A stretch of DNA of 44,345 nucleotides from Chara braunii (GCA_003427395.1 BFEA01000512.1:359031-403375); one strand, 5' to 3'; shown: positions 1 to 10,753, numbered from the stretch's first letter. Made by a program: numbers and translations. The notes: generated by a model not told the origin, from the letters alone.

Positions 1-640
1 CCCCCTTCCCCCGCCCCGCCGCGCCTGTTTGTTTTAGGCTGTAACTTTTCATTTTCGTCCTCGTTTTTATTTTTATTTTTTTGGGGGAGAACCGTTTTTT
101 GGGGACTACGGGTCGCACGCCGGTGGGTACCCCGCGCGACGCGGCGCGTTAACGGCTCCGTCGAATTCTTCAAGCAGGGAGAGGTACTGGTGGTTGTGTG
201 GCGGTCTTTTCTCATTTAAAAACGCATAAACAATGCTATTTTCATTTACACGAATCCAAAGAAAAGGACCCAAAAACAAAAAAGTCACAGGCCTGACATC
301 GACATCGGGACAGTACAGGCTGTGCACCCACTGGTCGCGGTACATCTGCATGCGACCTTCCTGCCGGCCTGTTCGCAGTCTCCCACGGAAATCTCAATAT
401 TTTCTAGTTCTGCACAAAACAATAGCAAGGCGCGAAGCTTCAAAAACAGCGCCCCCCTAAAAAAACCATACAATTAAAGATTCGCGCCCACACAAAGTGG
501 CCAACTAAATGGCCAACAAAAGAATTTTAAAAAATTATACTGGCCCATGGGCAGCTTCCTCCATGAAAACAAAGAGAATCGACACTAGCAGTCAACACTC
601 AACATGATCAACGACTGACCTTTGTCACAGACAGCCGCAC
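1..640. other. Intergenic, no gene recognised
   Basis: No ORF here resembles a known family. The stretch opens with a C-rich and then a T-rich segment (about 1-95). From about 480 it is A-rich and leads into the poly-A run at 646-652, which is the likely 3' terminator (on the minus strand) of the U6-like sequence that follows. The short ORFs are mutually overlapping and have no recognisable domain. Confidence 0.5.
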
Positions 641-645
641 GTGAT

Positions 646-652
646 AAAAAAA
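646..652 (-). terminator. Poly-T run, possible Pol III terminator
   Basis: Seven consecutive T on the minus strand lie just downstream of the U6-like copy 1. Pol III terminates at T4 or longer. A transcript from about 759 to here would be about 110 nt, close to the ~100 nt size of U6. Confidence 0.35.
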
Positions 653-674
653 CACAGAGCACAAGGCTTAGCGT

Positions 675-759
675 AAATTGGACCTAGTCGGTCCTGGCTC
701 CAGGGGCCATGCTAATCTTCTCTGTATCCTTCCAGTTTTAACGGATCTCCGAAGGTTAG
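675..759 (-). ncRNA. U6 snRNA-like sequence, copy 1 (probable pseudogene)
   Basis: On the minus strand the segment carries the U6 hallmark CTTCGG-A-GATCCG-TTAAAA-CTGGAA-GGAT, then ACAGAGA (plus 719-725) followed directly by AGATTAGCATGGCCCCTG. These are the U6 5' stem-loop flank, the ACAGAGA box that contacts the 5' splice site, and the U4/U6 pairing region of the spliceosomal catalytic RNA. The 3' third is diverged and shortened (it lacks a clear copy of the central CGCAAGGATGACACGCA block) but ends with GGTCCAATTT, like the U6 3' end. A TATAAA on the minus strand (plus 778-783) lies about 20 bases upstream of the 5' end, near where plant U6 promoters have a TATA box, and a T7 run (plus 646-652) follows about 22 bases downstream. 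No clear upstream sequence element was seen. The diverged 3' part argues for a pseudogene, though Pol III transcription is possible. Confidence 0.72.
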
Positions 760-777
760 CTTCATCTTTTTCGAACG

Positions 778-783
778 TTTTAT
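778..783 (-). promoter_or_regulatory. TATA-like box upstream of U6-like copy 1
   Basis: The minus strand reads TATAAA here, about 20 bases before the U6-like 5' end. Plant U6 genes transcribed by Pol III use a TATA box at about -30 together with an upstream USE, which is not apparent here. Confidence 0.4.
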
Positions 784-797
784 ATGGTGCCACTATT

Positions 798-856
798 CGG
801 ACATGCGTTATCTTCTCTGTGCTCTCTCAATTTTAACAGACATCCTGAAGGGGTCG
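798..856 (-). ncRNA. U6 snRNA-like sequence, copy 2 (degenerate fragment)
   Basis: Reading the minus strand gives CCCCTTCAGGATGTCTGTTAAAATTG, then GCACAGAGAAGAT, then AACGCATGTCCG. This matches the 5' half of U6 (CCCTTCGGGGACATCCGATAAAATTGG, ACAGAGAAGATTAGCATGGCCC) with several substitutions. It sits 39 bp upstream of copy 1 in the same orientation, and the TATA-like sequence between them (778-783) would serve copy 1. Nothing recognisable of the U6 3' half remains, so it is most likely a truncated pseudogene. Confidence 0.6.
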
Positions 857-1655
857 ACAAGTCATCATCAACATTGGTGCCGATGGACTTAAGGAGCTGC
901 CAACTGGCAATGAATGGACTCAGTAGCGAGTTTTTTTTTTTTTTTTTTTTTTTTTTGGGGGGGGGAAGGGGTGGGGTAAGGGGGGGGAATTAGCGAGTCT
1001 TCATCGTGCCACAACTGGCCAGACTGCATGGGCTGCATGGCAAGGTCCAAAAATGGATAGTCAGTTTTCAGAAGAAGGAAAAAAAAGAAAAAAATTGGCG
1101 TCAAAGTCAGAGAGTGAAGCCGAGGTCCCTCATCGCTAGGGAAAAGAAGGAACAACAAAACGGTGAGGCTGGGTAGCACACAGTACGTCTACACGGGTTT
1201 CCCATGCACGAGTACACGGATATGTGACAGTATTTTTATTTTTATTTTTATAATTGAACTTTTAATTTTTGTTTCTGTTAAAGTCCAGGGTGTTGTAGAG
1301 GGTGGGCACGGAGCCATGAGATGTATCTTTCAGCAGCCAGCCTGGCTGGATATCGAGGCTACCTCCCGCCCCACCTCTTGATTCTTTCATCCCTAGCTGA
1401 TCCCTACTCCTTTAGTCATGATTTTTTACTTGAGTTAGGGTTAGGAATTTTGAGATGCCTACCCCCAGATCAAGAAATCCACACCATTGGAGACGACACA
1501 GCGAGGCAGGCCAAGACTGGTAAACTCTACAAAAGAGTTATCTGGCCCAGCAACCCATTCATTCTCCCTTTCATGGTCTAGTGCCAGAGTGCTCCTGGGA
1601 GACATAATCAAGGAAGGAGGCTGGCACGAGCAAGAGAAAGACAGTGCCAGCGCAG

Positions 1656-1658
<3 letters not shown>
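857..1658. other. Intergenic, low-complexity, no gene
   Basis: The stretch contains a poly-T run followed directly by a G-rich run (about 931-990), A-rich and pentameric TTTTA stretches (about 1229-1252), and otherwise unassigned sequence. ORFs crossing it are made of homopolymer-derived residues (F-runs or K-runs) and are not credible. Confidence 0.5.

Positions 1659-1734
<76 letters not shown>
1659..1734. repeat. (GA)n microsatellite
   Basis: There are about 38 uninterrupted GA dinucleotides. It lies about 125 bp before the 5' LTR of retrotransposon 1. The ORFs through it (SLSLSL / ERERER) are artefacts of the repeat. Confidence 0.98.
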
Positions 1735-1739
<5 letters not shown>

Positions 1740-1856
1740 CTCAACTCGAAACTCACAGGCACAGACAAAGCGTCATTGACGAGTACCCAAAAATAAAGGA
1801 GAAGGATCTAAGAGAAAAAAAGTGATAAAAAAGAGGGCAACAACAAGCAATGGAGA

Positions 1857-1860
1857 TTAC
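1857..1860. other. Target-site duplication of element 1, left
   Basis: TTAC directly precedes the 5' LTR, and the same TTAC follows the 3' LTR at 10750-10753. An A just outside (1856) matches the last LTR base, so the duplication could be the 5-bp ATTAC. Confidence 0.8.
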
Positions 1861-2810
1861 TGAAACGGTATTCACCTGTTAGCAGTAGCGAATGCAGATC
1901 CCAGGGCTTGATCCCTAGTTCTTACCTTACCTGTGTACAGTACCTGTGTCGACCCCGAGAGTTGTACCCATGACCTGTGTAGTCGCAACAGTTGGTAGGC
2001 TGTCGTAGGTCCGTAGGTGATAGGGGTTCGATCTGTACACCTGTCGAGCAGAGGTCTTAGCAAGTTCTAGAAGTCGTAGTTGTAGCCCTTCTGAAAGGTC
2101 AAGTTCGTAGCTGCTACAGTTCTGAAAGGTCAAGGTCGTAGCTGCTACAGTGTCGAAGGGCCAAGTCCACAGACTTCCGGAAGGTCCGGAAGTGGCCCTT
2201 CCAACGTTGCTCACAGTAGACTGGAGGCAAGTGGGCAAGTGGTGAAGTCCACCCTTGCTGAGTCAGCGGTACCGGTCCCAGTCAGTCCGAGTCCAGTCAA
2301 GCAAGTACCGTATGGGACTGTGTGCACCAAGGGCATGGGAAAGGGGCAGACCAACGAGTTACAGAAACATAAATCAAGAAGCAGCGCCCAGCCATTCACT
2401 CATTCCTGCGTAAGCCATGCGGAAATGCTGCTTCAGCGACATGTGCGAGGTGGTCTGCAGAGTGCCCGAAGACGAAGTGGGCTGAAGGGATAGTTAGCCA
2501 TAGTTAGTGAGAGTCAGCGGCCATAGTTGCCATAGTTGATAGACGAGTGTGTTAGTAGTAGTGTGTATGTGTGCGTGTGGGATATCCAGGGTGATCCGGA
2601 GTTGAGTAAGTGTGAACAGTGGTGTTGAACAGAGAGACGAGAGTTGGGGTGTACAGGCACCGATGCGCCATAGCCTGTTGAAGCGAGCTTGTATCTGAAC
2701 TGTGTTTTCGACTTCCATATCTCTGAGCTTTGAGTGGGTGCTGTGCGCCAGTGTGTCTCACCATCTGTTTGCATGAGTGCAGAGTGGAAAAGAAAGCGAG
2801 TCTGATTGCA
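1861..2810 (+). repeat. 5' LTR of retrotransposon 1
   Basis: The LTR is 950 bp, starts TG and ends CA, and matches 9789-10749 along its whole length with scattered substitutions and small indels. It contains an internal tandem duplication of about 31 bp (GAAAGGTCAAG...GTAGCTGCTACAG, about 2089-2151). The start is fixed by where the two LTRs begin to match, and the end by the PBS at 2812. Confidence 0.95.
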
Positions 2811-2811
2811 T

Positions 2812-2823
2812 TGGTATCGGAGC
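2812..2823 (+). other. Primer-binding site, tRNA-iMet type
   Basis: TGGTATCGGAGC lies one base after the 5' LTR. It differs by one base from the TGGTATCAGAGC used by many plant gypsy and copia elements, which is complementary to the 3' end of initiator Met tRNA. It would prime minus-strand cDNA synthesis. Element 2 has the same 12 bases. Confidence 0.9.
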
Positions 2824-2980
2824 TGGTACCCGCTATCTCACGCGCCATTGTTGTCCGCGGTATGCCGAAGTTGGGCGCCATAGCTTAAGTGCGTCGTAGC
2901 TGAAGTTCGCTGTCACTGAAGAAGAAGTCCGCCATAGCTGTGCTGGTGGAGGAAGGTGTCGCATATCTGCAAAGAAGACA

Positions 2981-2984
<4 letters not shown>

Positions 2985-3061
<77 letters not shown>

Positions 3062-3062
3062 N

Positions 3063-3143
<81 letters not shown>
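2985..3143. repeat. Long (GA)n tract within the leader of retrotransposon 1
   Basis: About 160 bp of GA repeats with one undetermined base (N at 3062, followed by GAAG). It sits between the PBS and gag, in the untranslated leader. The single N and phase break suggest a collapsed or uncertain assembly of a longer tract. Purine-rich sequence continues to about 3410. Confidence 0.95.
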
Positions 3144-3147
<4 letters not shown>

Positions 3148-3424
3148 ATACAAGATTGGTTGTGCGGTCCAAGAAGGAAGAAAGCGGCCATGGCCGCGGA
3201 GCTCAGACACGGAGAAAGGAGGCAAGAAGACGAACAGGAGAGAAGGAGGGAGAGGCGAAAGAGAAGAGAGAAGCTATAGTTGAGGAAGAGGAAGGAGGGA
3301 CGAAGAAGAAGAGGGAAGACATAGCCAGGGTGAAGGAAGAGTAAGGCGAGGTAGGAGAAAGAAAGGAGGAAGAAGAAGAAGGGTGGTGAGGAAGAAGAAG
3401 GTGGCAGCCATAGCCGAGTTGGAG

Positions 3425-3560
3425 GTTGACCAAGGCGTTGACCACGAGGTTGACCGAAGTTGATTTGAGTTTTGACCAAGGCGTTGACCAAGGTTGACTG
3501 GAGCGTCGACCGGGGGGTTGACCAAGCATTGACCAAGGTTGTTGGCTGCAACTTTGACCA
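3425..3560 (+). repeat. Degenerate GTTGACC-type tandem repeat in element 1 leader
   Basis: About nine repeats of a GTTGACCAAG-like motif with variable spacers (for example GTTGACCAAGGCGTTGACC) follow a purine-rich stretch. No coding role is apparent. It lies upstream of the gag start at 4153. Confidence 0.7.
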
Positions 3561-4152
3561 AGCTGGAATTGGTATATTCTCGCCAAGCCCTTAGCCTATC
3601 CCCTCGCCCTATGGATGTGCACTCAGCCTATAGTACTTGCTGAGTTTGTCTGTCTCTTCTTTCTGCATCGAGTCTCTTCTGTCTAGGTGATAGGAACTCC
3701 GTGTATGAAGGATAGGGTCTTGTTGACCAAACCCACACGGGCTGAGTAGGGCTAAAGGCTGTGTTTGACGACTCGACTGTCCCGGAGGACATGAACCCTC
3801 CCAAGGACCGGTACTGACCGGTGGGCTGCTCGGTGTGGCACAATAGGCCCAAAATCCGAGCTGTGGGCTGCACAACAGGTTGTCTAAGTCTTGAGAGGAC
3901 TTTCTGATCGCGCCGTCCTGTCTGCAACGTTGAATAATTTCTGAGGAGTTACGGGGGATCTCCTTAAATGCCTCTTGATCAGCAACAAGTCCTGTAGTGA
4001 CAGCCATAGTTTAGGTCCAGGCTAGAGACCCTAGTTGACAGGATCCTACTGGGGTTCTGTGGTCCTTTAGATTGAGTCTAGGTCTAGTCAGTCGGGTGTC
4101 GAGGTCTAAGTGGTGAGGTTTGGAACCGTTGTCCAGTTGTGCGCTTATCACC

Positions 4153-6153
4153 ATGGTTGATACTCGCAATGGGAAGAGCACCATGTCGTATAGTAAGGCT
4201 CAAGAGCAGCAGGTTGCCGCCTTCCTAAGAGAGAGAAGGGAGAAGAAGGAGCTCCTTAGGCAGGCAAAGATGAAGATGATAGTCGAGGAGCAGGCGGCGA
4301 AGAAGAAGAAGTTGGAGGAGGAGATGCAAAGATAGCAGCACGAGGAGGAAGAGAGAATGAGAGTTGCAAAGGAGGAAGAGGTTGAAGAGGAGCAGCAGCC
4401 AGAAGAAGAGCCTCTCAGACAAAGAAGATTGGGGCAAGGAGCAGAGCAGTGGCACCACTGGCACGAAAGAAGATGACCCGTGGGTGGAAAGGAGGATAAG
4501 TGAGTGGGTGGCTAATTTATCTCTGGGAGAGGACGAAGAGGCGATGTTGTATATACCTCAGGAGGAGAAGGAAGCCGCAATCAGGGAGATTGAGGCAACA
4601 AGTGATCCCCTAGAACGTCAGGCTATAGAGAATGAGAAGAGGTTGGACTGGAAGTTGCGACTGGCACGGGAGAAGAAGAGGAGAACGGAGGAAGCCAACA
4701 AGATGGCCAGAGAGGTGGAAAGTTTACAGACGCGTAAACAAGAAGTAGAGGCCCAACCTGACATCCAGGCTAAGTTAGATAAGATCCTTGGGAGCATCGA
4801 GCTCCTAGGCAGGGCTTGGAGCAAACACCATCAGTCTGTTAGGGGCCAAGACATAGCCCTCCACTCCATCCATTCTGGTTTTAGGGACTTCGCGCGCGAC
4901 GTTATGACTCATGTCGGGACCGAAGTTAAGCAGTTCAGGGACAGCGCAGAGAAATTATGCGCAGGCGCCATTAAAGGTGCCAAAGTAGTGATCGTTGCAG
5001 AGAGTGAAGGGTATCCCCGCAAAGAGTCTGTCAAGCTCAAGTTTCCTGACTCTTATGGTGTGAAAAAGGACGAAAACTTTGATAATTGGGAGACCAGTAT
5101 CAACACGTACATGTACTTGCAGCATATTGCACCAGAGGAACAAGTCCTTGTGGCCTTCCACGCATTGAAAGATGAAGCGGCCAGTTTTGCTAGGTCCCTC
5201 GTGCGAGCAGCCGATTGTGAACACAATATGGTTGCATACTCTAAACTCACCCCTCTTCACACCTTCCTCAAACTCCTGAGAGAGAGGTTCGTTGACGTCA
5301 CGCGAGGCGTCAGGGCCTCAGACAAACTGCAAACAATCCACTCACGGCAGTGGAAGAGTGCGAGAGCACTCAAGGCAGTTATGGATGATCTGGTAGCCAT
5401 CCCAGACCATGGGGTCACTGAGACCCAGTCAGTTAACTTATTTTATTGTGCCATGCCAGAGCCCTTACGAGGGCATTTCTTTGAGAAAACCCAACAGGCC
5501 ACCACCACGTATGACGCGTTGAGTAGAGAGGTGGTCCTGTTCGAGGCTAAATCCATGTCAGTTTCCACTTTCTGGCATAAGGATTTAGACAAGGGAAAGA
5601 AGTGGAAAGGTCGTACCATCTCGGGTCAAGTCAGGGCGAAGGATCACCTGATCCTTACTTTAGATGAGGGTGGTACTAACGAAGTCCCCTACAGTCAAAC
5701 AAAGTGGGGGCTGGAGGAGGAAGATAGTAGTGTCGATCAAGGCAGGACTAACACTGTTGTCGCGGCTGAAGGGAGGCTGCAAGGTAAAGGAGGAGGTCAC
5801 GGCCAAGGGGGTCGGGTCATGGGTGGTCGAGGTCCGGGTGCATAGGGGGTTGGCGGCCAAAGGAACCGCCAAGAGGGAGGTAAGGGTCAAGTCCCCCCCC
5901 CGAATCGCTCAGGGTCCAGTCGATCACCACAGCGCAGAGGTGGCGGATCACCTTAGAGGAGAGGAGGTTGGCACCCAGGTTGGCCACAGGGCTGGCCTTC
6001 GGAAGATTTGGGCTTGGACCAGAGAGTTTGGCAACAGCGGATGGAGCAGGGGCAGTGCATTTACTGCAGCAACCCTGCCCATATCATTAAATATTGTCCG
6101 AAGTATAGGGAACCTCGATTCGCTGCCCAGGGGTCAAAAGGCAGCCGTTGGTA
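4153..6153 (+). pseudogene. gag: gag of retrotransposon 1 (nucleocapsid with CCHC knuckle), disrupted
   Basis: The likely start is ATG 4153 (MVDTRNGKST). The in-frame ATG at 4120 is upstream of it and probably not used. Residues about 15-60 are K/E-rich coiled coil (KKELLRQAKMKMIVEEQAAKKK). A TAG at 4333 interrupts frame 1, and around 4400-4470 the reading shifts to frame 2, which is then open to 5845. That frame carries another long charged coiled coil (about 4550-4790) and then the capsid-like region, including DSYGVKKDENFDNW and a block ending REVVLFEAKS as in plant Ty3 gag proteins (retrotrans_gag). After the TAG at 5843 the same frame continues with a further stop into a CCHC zinc knuckle, C-x2-C-x4-H-x4-C, at 6056-6097 (CIYCSNPAHIIKYC). 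Gag normally forms the virus-like particle and binds the RNA. Here it is broken by at least two stops and one frameshift. Confidence 0.88.
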
Positions 6154-6399
6154 GGGGTTGGAACTGCCCTTACCATTAGGCCATGTGGGGAAGTGTGCGC
6201 GCACAACCAGAAAACTCCCTCACCGCATGAGCCTATGGAAGAGGTTGTCGGCCAGTGCCTGGTCAGCTGTCCAGAGACTGTCTGTGTTAGAGTCTCTCTA
6301 GGCACTTCCCTCACAGGTTTGGCAGACGAGTTGAAGGAGAGGATGCCGGCCTGGGCCAAGATGAAGAAGGAGAGTAAAGGACAGCTTGTGTTGGTAGAT

Positions 6400-9300
6400 T
6401 TAGAAGTTTTTTGGAGCCGAGTAGGGGCCCTCATAGACTCAGGGGCTACCCGTAGTTATATCAGTAGGAAAGCGCTAAAGAAGTTGAGGCTAGGTATGAA
6501 AGTCCAAAACTTGGAAGACCCCATAGTTAGTATCCTCGCAGACAACCGCACAATGTCTGTTGAGGATTACGTCGAGGGAGTCCAAGCGTATCTGCGCTTA
6601 GAGAAAGATGGCAAGGTGGAGAAAGTTCTCCACTCTCTGACTCTCCTCGTAAAAGACAACCTCCCTTTTGATATAGTCCTAGGTATGGACTGGGGAGAGG
6701 CAGCAAGGGCCACAATCCACTTACGAGAGCATGAGTGTAGGCTCCCTAGTCCCTCAGGCGAGGTCAAGACTGCCTGTCTGTTCCATGTGTCAGGAGTGGA
6801 TAACTCCCTGGCACATTGTTGTCTCAGTGCTCCCGCGTTCGCGCGAACGGGTCTTTGCAGCTTATGTGAGGTCTGTCATTGAGCCTACTAAAGAGAAACC
6901 AATAGACCCTGCGATTGCCAAGCTGCTGGAAGAGTTTAAAGATTTAGCAGAGCCGCCAACAGGAGTAGTATTGTGGCCAATCCGGCATAGGATCGAGATA
7001 GAGCCTGGCAGTAGAACTCCTAAGGGTGCAGTTTACAGGATGTCCCCACGGGAGTTAGAGGAGTTGCATAAGCAACTAGACGAACTCCTTGAAAAGGGTT
7101 GGATTAGGCTCAGTTCGTCTCCTTTCGGAGCACCCATTCTGTTTGTCCCCAAAAAGGAGGGAGAGTTGCATGTGTGCATCGACTATAGGGGTTTGAATGC
7201 CATTACAATGAAGAATGTTGAGCCACTGCCCAGGATAGACGATCTTTTAGATCGACTGCAGGCTGCAGATATTTCTCAAAAATAGATTTGAAGTCCGGAT
7301 ATCATCAGATAGAAGTTCATCCTGATGACCAGTATAAGGCTGCCTTTCGGACTAGATATGGGCATTATGAGTTCATAGTGATGCCCTTTGGACTGACCAA
7401 TGCGCTAGCAACATTCCAACGTTGTATGAATGATGTGTTTAGGCCTTGGTTAGATAGATTCGTCGTAGTTTATCTAAACGATATATTAGTTTTCAGTAGG
7501 ACCCTCCAAGAGCATAAGGGTTATTTGAGGAAGATCTTGGAGAAGCTAAGAGAGGCTAACTTCAAGATCAATGCGAAGAAGTGTGAGTGGGCCAAGACAC
7601 AAGTCTTGTACTTGGGCCACGTCTTTAGACGGAGGTGGAATTAAGCCTGAGGATAGCAAGACAGCGGCGATTAGAGATTGGTCGACGCCCCACACGATGA
7701 CAAAATTGCAGTCGTTTCTAGGCCTAGCTAATTATTATAGGAAGTTTGTGAGGAACTTCTCTACCATCGTCACTCCCCTTCGCAAGTTGCTCAAGAAAGA
7801 TGCAATTTGGAAACGGGACAAAGATTGCGCATCCGCTCTTAAGAAGTTAAAGCGAGCGTTGGTAGAGTACCCTGTCCTCAAGGTTGCAGATCCGTCCTTG
7901 CCATTTGTCGTCGCCACGGATGCAAGTCAGTATGGTATAGGCGCCGTGTTGCAGCAGGATGACGACAATGGCTATAAACCCGTAGAGTTCATGTCAGCGA
8001 GGATGCCCTTAGAGAAAGTAGCTACCTCAACTTACAAGAGAGAACTCTACGCTCTCAGGCAGACCCTAGAGCACTAAAAACACTACCTACTTGGGAGACA
8101 CTTCAAAGTTTATTCAGACCACGAGACTCTTAGGTGGCTGAAAACGCAGCCCAAAATGAGACTTAAGCTAACTAGGTGGACCGTTGAGATAAATTAGTAT
8201 GACTTTGAGCTCAAACCAGTCCAGGGCAAGTATAATGTAGTTGCGGATGCTCTAAGTAGGAGATCGGACTACTTTTGAGCTATATCCGCATGACCCTATT
8301 CATAGTGACCTCCTCAAGAGAGTTAAGGAGTCCCAGAGACTGAACCAGATTATCGCACTACAAAGGGATTACATTTCGGGATTACTATTCAAAAAGACCA
8401 ACGTAGTAGACCGTCTATGCATTCCTAACAGTGAGGAGATCCGTAGTTTGATCCGTGGGGAATGCCACGACATAAAGGGACATTTCGGTTGGCAAAAGAC
8501 TCTAGCCAATTTGATGCATGCGTATACTTGGCTAGGAATCAAAGCCGATTACATCAAGCACGTTCACACTTGGAAAGTCTGTCAAAGGAATAAGACAACT
8601 ACGCGTGCCCCTCTATGTCTTTTGTGACCCTTGCCTATACCTGATCAGCCTGGCGATTCAGTATCCATTAATTCCATTGATGCTAGCGTCAAAAGTAGAC
8701 ATGGAAAGAGCCAAGTCATGGTAATAGTGGATAGATTTAGCAAATACATTGTTTTTGTTCCCTTACCCGCAGAAGTTTGTGCAGAGTTAGTCATTTAGAA
8801 GTTTTTTGACTTTTGGGTTAGTGATCACGGGATCCCATTGTCCATAGTTAGTGATAAGGACACCCAGTTTACAAGTCAGAACTGACAGGAGTCAATGAGA
8901 GTATACGGCTCAAAGTTGTTGATGTCGTCTGGCCGTCACCGAGACTAACGGTCAGACAGAGCAGATGAATAAGATCCTGCAGCAAGTTCTGCGTATGTAC
9001 ATTACACCAGATCAAGTCAACTGGGACGAGATGTTGCCCAAGGTAGCCTGTGCATATAACAACACCGTGCACCTAACCACCTGTCGTACTCCCAATGAGT
9101 TGCAGAAGTCCTTTAGACCGCATTGACCGTTTGAAGGACTTATTCGGGACCAGATTCATAGGCTACCGTCCGGTACTAGGGAGTTTGCGATTCAGCACGA
9201 GAAGGAGTTAACTACCATTGTTGAGAACCTCAGGAAGGCCCAACACCGAATGATAGAGCAGGCTAACAAGCACCATCGCCCGTCACAGTTTCAAGTAAGC

Positions 9301-9750
9301 AACCTTGTCTGGGTCAAGTCTAAAGAGTTCGCTCCTGAGGAAAACATTTCGCAGAAGTTACTGCCAGCATACAGAGGACCGTGGGCAATCCTAGAAGTTA
9401 AGGGCGGGGAGGATGGACCATCCTATACGATAGAGATCCCAGCACACCTCCACATGTGTTCCATGCGTCAAAGTTGTTGTCGTGTGTCACAAGTCAACAG
9501 TTTCCATCAAGAAGATCCATGATCCCTCCGGACATGGATGCGAGATACGACATTGAGGGCATTGTAGGTGAAGACGTATTCAGAACAGGAGGTAGAGGTC
9601 GTCCTCAGAAACAGTGTAAGGTCCGATTTTGCGTATCAGGAACCCGAGGACGACCGCAGGTGTATTAGAACTGAACTACTAGAAACAACTCCCGACATAG
9701 TTAGAGCCTACGAGAGAGAGAGAAAAGGTAAAAATCCAGTCTTAGACTGA
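6400..9750 (+). pseudogene. pol: pol of retrotransposon 1 (PR-RT-RH-IN), disrupted
   Basis: Protease: ALIDSGATRSYIS at about 6430-6470, and a second conserved block IVLGMDW at 6670-6690, in frame 1. RT: frame 2 from about 6884 ([39 protein letters not shown]). A frameshift at about 7270-7285 (stop TAG) moves it to frame 1, LKSGYHQIEVHPDD and MPFGLTNA. The catalytic motif reads YLND at 7471-7482 instead of YLDD. A second frameshift follows at about 7630 back to frame 2, with FLGLANYYRKFVRNFS and RNase H block VVATDASQYGIGAVLQ (about 7905-7955). A stop at 8075 and others follow (FKVYSDHETLRWLK near 8105). Integrase: GHFGWQKT zinc-binding region from about 8478, but the CxxC reads WKVC (8573-8584), so the first Cys is Trp. 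IVDRFSKY at about 8727 and IVSDKDTQFTS at about 8845 follow. The C-terminal tail GPWAILEVKGGEDGPSYTI at about 9380-9430 is followed by a chromodomain-like RGRPQKQCKVRF tail. Many stops show it is dead. Confidence 0.93.
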
Positions 9751-9776
9751 AATATTCTCGGAGGACCTCGAATTTA

Positions 9777-9788
9777 GGCCGGCGGGAG
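9777..9788 (+). other. Polypurine tract of retrotransposon 1
   Basis: GGCCGGCGGGAG directly abuts the 3' LTR, where plus-strand synthesis would be primed. Two pyrimidine pairs interrupt it. Element 2 has a similar sequence (GAGCCGGCAGGAA) in the same position, which supports this placement. Confidence 0.65.
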
Positions 9789-10749
9789 TGAAACGGTATT
9801 CACCTGTTAGCAGTAGCGAATGCAGATCCCAGGGCTCGATCCCTAGTTCTTACCTTACCTGTGTATAGTAAATGTGTCGACCCCGAGAGTTGAACCCGGG
9901 ACCTGTGTAGTCGCAACAGTTGGTAGGCTGTCGTAGGTCCGTAGGTGGTACGGGTTTGATCTGTAGACTTGTCGAGCAAAGGTCTTAGCAAGTTCTAGAA
10001 GTCGTAGTTGTAGCCCTTCTGAAAGGTCAAGTTCGTAGCTGCTACAGTCCTGAAAGGTCAAGGTCGTAGCTGCTACAGTGTTGAAGGGCCAGGTCCACAG
10101 ACTTCCGGAAGGTCAGGAAGTGGCCCTTCCAACGTTGCTCACAGTAGACTGGAGGCAAGTGGGCAAGTGGTGAAGTCCACCCTTGCTGAGTCAGTGGTAC
10201 CGGTCCCAGTCAGTCCGAGTCCAGTCAAGTTGTATGGGACTGTGTGCACCAAGGGCATGGGAAAGGGGCAGACCAACGAGTTACAGAAGTATAAATCAAC
10301 AGGCAGCACCCAGCCATTCACTCACTCCTGCGTAAGCCATGCGGAAGCGCTGCTTGAGCGACTTGTGCGAGGTGGTCTGCAGAGTGCCCGAAGACGAAGT
10401 GGGCTGAAGGGATATTTAGCCATAGTTAGTAAGGGTCAGCGGCCATTGCTGCCATAGTTGATAGACGAGTGTGTTAGTAGTAATGTGTACGTGTGCGTGT
10501 GGGATATCCAAGGTGATCCGAAGTTGAGCAAGTGTGAACAGTGGTGTTGCACAGAGAGACGAGAGTTGGGGTGTACAGGCGCCGATGCGCCATAGCCTGT
10601 TGAACTGTGTTTTCGACTTCCATAGCTTGTATCTGAACTGTGTTTTCGACTTCCATATCTCTGAGCTTTGAGTGGGCGCTTTGCGCCAGTGTGTCTCACC
10701 ATCTGTTTGCATGAGTGCAGAGTGGAAAAAAAAAGCGAGTCTGATTGCA
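9789..10749 (+). repeat. 3' LTR of retrotransposon 1
   Basis: The LTR is 961 bp, TG...CA. It differs from the 5' LTR by scattered substitutions, a deletion in AAGTACCGTATGG, and an extra direct duplication near 10604-10660 (GAACTGTGTTTTCGACTTCCATA occurs twice here and once in the 5' LTR). The flanking TTAC at 10750-10753 marks the target duplication. Confidence 0.95.
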
Positions 10750-10753
10750 TTAC
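10750..10753. other. Target-site duplication of element 1, right
   Basis: TTAC follows the terminal CA of the 3' LTR and pairs with 1857-1860. Confidence 0.8.

Larger units (their letters stand above)
1861..10749 (+). mobile_element. Ty3/gypsy LTR retrotransposon 1, complete but defective
   Basis: This is an 8.9-kb element bounded by direct LTRs beginning TGAAACGGTATTC and ending GATTGCA. The same four bases, TTAC, flank both sides (1857-1860 and 10750-10753), or ATTAC if the terminal A is counted twice. A tRNA-iMet-type PBS follows the 5' LTR by one base, and a purine tract GGCCGGCGGGAG precedes the 3' LTR. The internal order is gag with a CCHC knuckle, aspartic protease (DSGAT), RT, RNase H, then integrase with a C-terminal tail. 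PR-RT-RH-IN order identifies Ty3/gypsy rather than copia. Several stops and frameshifts plus a mutated RT motif make it incapable of coding its own mobility. The target duplication and similar LTRs show a single, fairly recent insertion that has since decayed. Confidence 0.96.

Noticed and set aside
2833-3551. Several 95-212 residue ORFs (SLSLSL / ERERER)
   Set aside because: They translate the (GA)n tract and the purine-rich leader of retrotransposon 1 in several frames at once, and an N lies inside them.
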